From: Clostridiales bacterium UBA5446
GTDB taxonomy: Bacteria; Bacillota; Clostridia; Oscillospirales; Oscillospiraceae
Assembly (NCBI GenBank): GCA_002427465.1
Contig: DIRC01000001.1
Coordinates: 9,393 to 46,867, forward strand
DNA: 37,475 nucleotides
Direction: 5' to 3'
Below, in pieces: positions 32,503-37,475 of the stretch. The translations under genes were made by a program, and so were the position numbers. Numbering within the stretch: position 1 is the first letter of the stretch; each line of letters begins with the position of its first letter. Under the pieces are notes generated by a model that worked only from the letters and a program-made list of their open reading frames with translations, did not search any database and had not been told where the DNA came from.

Positions 32503-34366
32503 CCAAATCCCCCCATTCGCCGTATAAGGCGTCCATTTCGCTGTCCAGCGCCACCTTTTCCGCATCGATCTCCATAAGCTTTTCGTAGTCCGAGGCATTT
32601 TCCTCCGCCAGGGCCTCCAGGGCCTTTATCCGCTCTTCAACCTTTTCGATTTCACGCTCTATTTTGCGTTTTCTTTTCTCGGCGTCGGAAGTCTTCTTCC
32701 TGTGGGGCGTCTTTTTTTCCTTTGGTTCCGCCCGCTTCGCCGCCTGGGCGATGGCGTCCCGGCGCAGCCTGTATTGGCGGTATTCCTCAAACCCGCCGCG
32801 AAAGTCGGTAATCGCGCCGTTTTCCAGCGCCCAGATTCGGGTGGCGAATTTTTCGATAAAATATCTGTCGTGGGAGATGAACAGCAGGGCTTCGCCGTAC
32901 TCCTCAAGCGCATCCTCCATCCACTCCCGGGACGGGATATCCAGGTGGTTGGTAGGCTCGTCCAGAATCAGCAGGTTAATGTCCCCTCCCATGAGTATGC
33001 ACAGCCTCAATCGGCTCTGCTCGCCGCCGGAAAGGGCGCCGACGGCCTTCAGAGCGTCCTCGCCGGAAAAACCGAAAGCTCCGAGCCTGTCCCTAGCCTG
33101 CTGCGGCGTACAGCGGCATTCGGAAATCAGCGTATCCAGGGCGGAAAGGGACGGCTGCACGAATTTCACGATCTGGGGCAGGTACGCCACACGGACGGAG
33201 GGTCCCCGCCGCACCCATCCGGCGTCCGGGGTTTCCTCCCCCATGATAAGCTTTATCAGGGTGGATTTTCCCGTGCCGTTATCCCCGATAAGGGCAATGC
33301 GTTCGCCTCCGGTCACCGTCATGTCCAGACCGGAGAAAAGGGTCCTGCCGTCGAACCCCTTTGTCAGCCCTTCCATGACAAGAACCTCGTCGCCCCTGAA
33401 TTCTCGCTCCTTGAAGGAGGCCCGGAGCTTTCTCGCCTCAGTGGGACGCTCGGTTTGAGAAAGGCGCTCTATGCGCTTTTCCATGGAGAAGGCGCGCTTA
33501 TGCAGCGCGTCGTTTCCCATAATGGCCCAGAGATGAAGCCGGGCAGCCGCCTGTGTAAGCTGGGCGATTTTCGCTTGATCCTTCTCGTATTTTTTAAGCT
33601 GCTCATCAAAGCGGCGCTGGCGCTCCACGGTGTAGAAGCTGTAATTTCCGGAATAGAATTCCGCCTTCCCGTCTTTAATTTCGATACACCGCCCGGCAAC
33701 AATGTCCAAAAAGTACCGGTCGTGGCTTATGGCCAGCACCGTCCCCTTGAAATGCAGGATATAGTCCTCCAGCCACTCCGTAGCCCGCAGATCCAGATGG
33801 TTTGTTGGCTCGTCCAGCAGCAGGATATCGGTGTCCTCCAGAATCAGCCGCGCCAGATTTACCCGGGTCTTTTCCCCGCCGGAAAGCAGGTCGAACTCTC
33901 GCTCCCGCATGTCCGGGGGGATGTCCAGGCCGTTGGCGATCCGGCTGCGCTCCGTATCCATATCATACCCGCCGCGACAGCGGAATTCCTCCGCCAGCCG
34001 GTCGTATTCCATGAGCAGCTCCGGAGAATCGTCCTGCGCCATCCGCGCGGCCAGCGCCTGCGCTTTGCGCCCCGTCTCCCGTACCTGGCTCTGGGCGTCC
34101 CTCAGCACGTCCTCCGTGGTCCAGCCGTCGGGGTAATGCGGGATCTGGGAAATCAGCCCGACACGCCTGCCCCTGTGGACGGCAATCTGGCCCTCATCCG
34201 GTGTCATCTCGCCGGAAATCAGCCGGAACAGCGTGGTCTTTCCGCAGCCGTTCATGCCGAGGATGCCGACATGCTCTCCCTCATTCACGTCAAAGGTCAG
34301 CCCGTCAAGCACTTTATTGCCGACCTCAAACGATTTTGTCAGATTTTGTACAGAAAGATCAATCAT
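32492..34366 (-). CDS. ABC-F family ATPase
   Basis: The 624-residue protein has two ATPase domains in one chain, each with Walker A (GMNGCGKTT and GDNGTGKST), signature LSGGEKTR and LSGGEQSR, and Walker B/DEPTNHLD. A linker of about 80 residues joins them, and the last about 90 residues are a charged coiled coil. No membrane segments are present. ABC-F proteins act on ribosomes (YdiF/Uup type) or give antibiotic protection; the motifs do not distinguish these. The start lies 2 bases after the PBP stop. Confidence 0.93.
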   Translation of the reverse strand: MIDLSVQNLTKSFEVGNKVLDGLTFDVNEGEHVGILGMNGCGKTTLFRLISGEMTPDEGQIAVHRGRRVGLISQIPHYPDGWTTEDVLRDAQSQVRETGRKAQALAARMAQDDSPELLMEYDRLAEEFRCRGGYDMDTERSRIANGLDIPPDMREREFDLLSGGEKTRVNLARLILEDTDILLLDEPTNHLDLRATEWLEDYILHFKGTVLAISHDRYFLDIVAGRCIEIKDGKAEFYSGNYSFYTVERQRRFDEQLKKYEKDQAKIAQLTQAAARLHLWAIMGNDALHKRAFSMEKRIERLSQTERPTEARKLRASFKEREFRGDEVLVMEGLTKGFDGRTLFSGLDMTVTGGERIALIGDNGTGKSTLIKLIMGEETPDAGWVRRGPSVRVAYLPQIVKFVQPSLSALDTLISECRCTPQQARDRLGAFGFSGEDALKAVGALSGGEQSRLRLCILMGGDINLLILDEPTNHLDIPSREWMEDALEEYGEALLFISHDRYFIEKFATRIWALENGAITDFRGGFEEYRQYRLRRDAIAQAAKRAEPKEKKTPHRKKTSDAEKRKRKIEREIEKVEERIKALEALAEENASDYEKLMEIDAEKVALDSEMDALYGEWGDLDEG

Positions 34367-34368
34367 AA

Positions 34369-35658
34369 TTACCCGTTATTTTCCGCCACGGCCGCCTGCA
34401 GGACAGTGTTGGCCACGCTGCCGGCGTTGGCCAGTCCCGCGCCGCCGTGTTCTATCATTACCACAAAAGCATAGGGATGCGCCTCGTCGGCCAGGAACCC
34501 GGTGAACCAGGAGTGGGACGTGCCGTCCCCCACCTCGGCCGTGCCGGTCTTGGCGCAGATCGAAAGGCCCGGAAAATTCCAGGTTCCGTAAGCGTATTCC
34601 ACGTTGTAGTCCATCATATCCGCCACCTTGCCGGCGGTTTCCGCAGCCATCAGCCTGGTGGTTCCGGAAAGCGGCCCGCGGCCGATCAGGGTCGGCTCCA
34701 TGAGCAGCCCTCCGTTGGCAACGGCCGCGGTCAGCCGCAGCATGGCATAGGGGCTTACCATGTCGTGATACTGGCCGATCCCGGACCAGGACAGGTCTAT
34801 GGTGCCCGCCTCGGCTTTCTCAAAAGTTCCTGCGGCGGTGGTTATCCCGTCCAGTTCGTGGGCGGCGGTCAGCCCCAGCTTTTCGGCGTATTGCGCCAGA
34901 AGCTCCGGGCCAAGGGCCTGGGCCAGCTCGGAAAAGGCGCAGTTGCAGGAATTTGCCAGGGCCTGCTCGATGGTCTGGCTGCCGTGGGCCGAAGTACAGT
35001 TGAGCGTCGCACCGCCCACGACCGCGCTTCCTCCGCACCAGAACTGGCGGTCGTACAGATCGTCGATATTTTCTATGGCCGCCGTAAGTGTGACCAGCTT
35101 AAAAACCGATCCGGGCACGAAGGCGGCGCTGACGGCCTTGTTCAGATACGTGCCGTCCGCCGGATTATTGCCGGGATTGGCCGGGTCCATGGACGGGGCG
35201 GATACCATGCAGAGAATTTCCCCGGTCTTATAGTTCATGACGATCACCGCGCCGTTGCGGCCGGCAAGGGCCGCGTAGGCTTTTACATTCAGAGAAGCGT
35301 CCACCGTCAGCCGGAGGGTTTGGCCGCTGGACATGCCGGTGATAAAATTATAACCCGACAGCTTGTCCCGGAACTGGCCAATCGCCCCTGTGCCCACGTT
35401 TCCGGACACGTCGCCGATAAGCTGGAAGCAGGCTGTCCGGGTGGCCCAGTCCTCCGCAAAAGCATATTCCGAGCCGTCGGAGGTATAGAGCACCGTTCCG
35501 TTCCTGTCTGTGATGGTGCCCGCGGCCACCGATGAAGAAAAATACGTGGCCCAGGCGCCGCCGTCGTCCGCCAGGCGCACCAGGTATACGGCGACGCCGA
35601 TGATGAGCATGGCGGCAATCAGGAGGGCGGCGGTGGCGCGGCGTTTTACCTTTTTCAT
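34369..35658 (-). CDS. class B penicillin-binding protein (PbpA/FtsI-like transpeptidase)
   Basis: The 429-residue protein has an N-terminal membrane helix (about 8-27), a short dimerisation region and a transpeptidase domain with S-x-x-K (PGSVFK), S-x-N (SCN) and KTG (AKTGTAE). It cross-links peptidoglycan outside the cell. It is shorter than typical PBP2 proteins (about 600-700), resembling the smaller PbpA partners of SEDS proteins in Actinobacteria. Its ATG overlaps the FHA-RodA stop by ATGA. Confidence 0.9.
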   Translation of the reverse strand: MKKVKRRATAALLIAAMLIIGVAVYLVRLADDGGAWATYFSSSVAAGTITDRNGTVLYTSDGSEYAFAEDWATRTACFQLIGDVSGNVGTGAIGQFRDKLSGYNFITGMSSGQTLRLTVDASLNVKAYAALAGRNGAVIVMNYKTGEILCMVSAPSMDPANPGNNPADGTYLNKAVSAAFVPGSVFKLVTLTAAIENIDDLYDRQFWCGGSAVVGGATLNCTSAHGSQTIEQALANSCNCAFSELAQALGPELLAQYAEKLGLTAAHELDGITTAAGTFEKAEAGTIDLSWSGIGQYHDMVSPYAMLRLTAAVANGGLLMEPTLIGRGPLSGTTRLMAAETAGKVADMMDYNVEYAYGTWNFPGLSICAKTGTAEVGDGTSHSWFTGFLADEAHPYAFVVMIEHGGAGLANAGSVANTVLQAAVAENNG

Positions 35659-37388
35659 TCCTCGGCCTCCTCTTCGCCGTCGGCGGGCCTGACCCGGCGG
35701 CCCGCCTGGGGCTTGACAACAAAGCTGGCATCCCGCCTGGTATCGCCGGCTTTTACGAAGGCCAGCATCATCCAGCAGGAAATCAGGGAGGTGCCCCCCT
35801 TGGATACAAATGGGAACGTGACCCCCGTGAATGGCAGGATGTCCAGAGAGCCAAAAACGTTAAGTCCCATCTGAACCATCAGCATGCTGACCGCGGCACA
35901 GGCCGCGATAACGTAATACGTGCTCCGCCCCTGGGCCGCGTTGCGAACGGCAAAAAGCGCCAGGGAAATCACCGCGAGGATCGCGCAAAGCCCAATGATC
36001 AGCCCAAGCTCCTCGCACAGCACGGCAAAAACCATGTCCGTATTCGCGGCTACGATATCCTTCAGCCATCCCGTACCCGCCCCTTTGCCGAACAGTCCGC
36101 CCGCCGCGGCGGCCGAGAGGGCGTGGGTCTGCTGATAACCCTTGCCCCAGACATCCTCCCAGACGTGGCCCCAGGTGGCAAACCGCTGCGCGATATAGGG
36201 CCTCACCGAAAGCACCAGAAACCCCGCCAGGCCCGCGCCGGTGACGGCCAGGAACACCGTGGCAAAGCTGCCGGAACGCATGAAGGAGATGACCAGAAAG
36301 CAGGTGAAAAAGATCACCGCGGCGCCGAAGTCCCCCATGAGGGCCAGGGCGATCACGCATAAGGCCGAAAATCCGATAAACGCAAACAGGTTCCGCCGCT
36401 CAAACAGCCTGTCCAGCGCGGCGGCGCCCACATAGATGTAGATGACCTTCACCAACTCGGAGGGCTGAATGGAAACTCCGGCTACGGTGAGCCAGTTTTT
36501 TGCGCCGAACACCGCCTCGCTGACCAAAAGGTTCAGCCCAAGCAGGCCGATGGCGGCAACGGCCGCGGCCCATCTGAAGGCCTTGACGCGCCGAAGATCC
36601 CGAAGCCAGAAGCCGAGAAAGAAAAACAACGTGATCCCGATCATCACAAGGAAAATCTGCTTGAGCATCTCGCCGGGAGTGCTGGTGGCCACGACGGCCA
36701 CGCCCAGAGTAGTCAGAAAAAACGCCAGCGTTTCCGGCTCGAAGCCGGTGCGGCGGATGGAGCGCATGACAAAATAGCAAAACCACTGGATGACCATCAG
36801 CGCCAGAAAAGCCAGCGCAATGGGCAGGACATGACCCGGCTGGGCAGTGGCCGTGAATTCCATGGTCAGGAAAGCCTGGAAAAGCGTCAGGATCAGCAGC
36901 GTAACCCCCGGCCCGATGAAGCGCCCGGGGGCGGTGCGGCGCATAGCCTGAGCCGCGCGCTTTTTTTCGTCGATATCCCGGAAGGTGAAATCATTCCCCG
37001 CAAAGGACAGCACGTCGCCGTCTTCGACAGGCTCATCCGTATCCACCGGCCTGCCGTTGATCCGGGTTCCGCCCTTGGATCTAATATCCGACAGGTTCCA
37101 TCCGCCTTCATCGTCCCGCATAAGTGAGGCGTGAACCCTTGAAACAGACGGCTCCGTCACCACCACGTCGGCGGAAGCCGCCCGGCCAATGATGCACTCC
37201 CAGTGATGTACGGGCCGCTTGGCGCCGGCTTCGTCAATGAGGTAGGCCCAGGTTTCCGGCTCGTATTTTTCGCGCAGCATGGAGCGCACGCAGCGCATCA
37301 GCAGCCAGATCGCAAGAAACGGCAGAATATATTTCGCGCCGGCAAGCACATATTCGGAAAGTTCCGGCAAAGCCTCAAAAAAATTCAC
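35655..37388 (-). CDS. FHA domain fused to a SEDS (FtsW/RodA/SpoVE) glycosyltransferase
   Basis: The 577-residue protein has one helix at the N-terminus (about 15-36), an FHA domain in the cytoplasm (about 48-140: IIGRAASADV, SVSRVHASL, the phosphothreonine-binding Gly-Arg, Ser/His and NGRPV features) and a SEDS membrane domain with about ten helices. The SEDS core shows GPGVTLLIL, NWLTVAGVSIQPSELVK, ANTDMVFAVLCEELG (with the conserved Asp) and a SKGGTSLISC end. SEDS proteins polymerise lipid II; the class B PBP next door is the expected partner. FHA domains read Thr phosphorylation, so control by a Ser/Thr kinase is suggested. Confidence 0.93.
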   Translation of the reverse strand: MNFFEALPELSEYVLAGAKYILPFLAIWLLMRCVRSMLREKYEPETWAYLIDEAGAKRPVHHWECIIGRAASADVVVTEPSVSRVHASLMRDDEGGWNLSDIRSKGGTRINGRPVDTDEPVEDGDVLSFAGNDFTFRDIDEKKRAAQAMRRTAPGRFIGPGVTLLILTLFQAFLTMEFTATAQPGHVLPIALAFLALMVIQWFCYFVMRSIRRTGFEPETLAFFLTTLGVAVVATSTPGEMLKQIFLVMIGITLFFFLGFWLRDLRRVKAFRWAAAVAAIGLLGLNLLVSEAVFGAKNWLTVAGVSIQPSELVKVIYIYVGAAALDRLFERRNLFAFIGFSALCVIALALMGDFGAAVIFFTCFLVISFMRSGSFATVFLAVTGAGLAGFLVLSVRPYIAQRFATWGHVWEDVWGKGYQQTHALSAAAAGGLFGKGAGTGWLKDIVAANTDMVFAVLCEELGLIIGLCAILAVISLALFAVRNAAQGRSTYYVIAACAAVSMLMVQMGLNVFGSLDILPFTGVTFPFVSKGGTSLISCWMMLAFVKAGDTRRDASFVVKPQAGRRVRPADGEEEAEE

Positions 37389-37439
37389 AGTGATAACCCG
37401 CTTCTGCTTTCAATTTAAGATATTTAAGATATTGCGGCT

Positions 37440-37448
37440 ATTATACCA
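37440..37448 (-). promoter_or_regulatory. possible extended -10 promoter of the FHA-rodA cluster
   Basis: On the minus strand TGGTATAAT forms an extended -10, 52 bases before the start codon; the -35 (CCGTCA) is weak. Confidence 0.45.
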
Positions 37449-37474
37449 TAGTTGCGAAGCAATGACGGTATAAT
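37440..37474. repeat. 8-bp inverted repeat at divergent -10 elements
   Basis: ATTATACC at 37440-37447 and GGTATAAT at 37467-37474 are exact inverted copies with 19 bases between. Both contain a -10-like TATAAT, one per strand. Confidence 0.5.
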
Positions 37475-37475
37475 G

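Noticed and set aside
32702..34474. A 590-codon open frame antisense to the ABC-F gene
   Set aside because: The minus strand carries duplicated Walker and signature motifs; the plus-strand product has no domain, signal or ribosome site.

Overview
The window looks like chromosome from a GC-rich, endospore-forming member of the Clostridia, possibly related to the Oscillospiraceae. That is an inference from gene content (spo0A next to spoIVB, a GerMN-like lipoprotein, a CD1247_N-type protein, an FHA-RodA fusion), Gram-positive lipoprotein signals and strong GGAGG ribosome binding sites. No tRNA, rRNA, insertion sequence, phage gene or CRISPR array was seen.

Layout. (a) 1-9871, plus strand: one tightly packed unit of three lipoproteins (PstS-like, WG-repeat, and a 1001-residue FG-GAP protein with a possible carbohydrate deacetylase-like end) followed by a rearranged D-alanylation set: dltA-like ligase, carrier protein, a GNAT acetyltransferase, dltB-like MBOAT, a short dltD-like protein, and a 47-residue DltX-like protein ending in FIYEAF. 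(b) 10053-12906: an LtaS-like polymer synthase, which could make the acceptor polymer, and an RluA-family pseudouridine synthase. (c) 12990-14225, minus: glyA. (d) 14466-18529, plus: a four-gene operon of two membrane proteins, an M20 peptidase and an MFS transporter. (e) 18577-20803, minus: mrp and a LysM/M14 cell-wall peptidase. (f) 20939-24067: the sporulation locus spoIVB - degV (inverted) - spo0A. (g) 24148-25776, minus: a D,D-carboxypeptidase. (h) 25900-31098, plus: a ComEA-like protein, a two-component system, a GerMN-like lipoprotein, a proline peptidase, efp and a CD1247_N protein. (i) 31208-37388, minus: FHA-RodA, class B PBP, ABC-F ATPase, YdcF-like protein and HAD phosphatase, overlapping or nearly so.

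Most of the window concerns the cell envelope and sporulation. Three observations stand out. Spo0A has glutamate where the phosphorylated aspartate should be and proline in place of one acidic-pocket aspartate. The dlt-like operon has its DltX-like microprotein at the 3' end, a GNAT gene inside it, and polymer-associated lipoproteins upstream. A perfect 40-bp palindrome lies in the lipobox codons of the FG-GAP lipoprotein.
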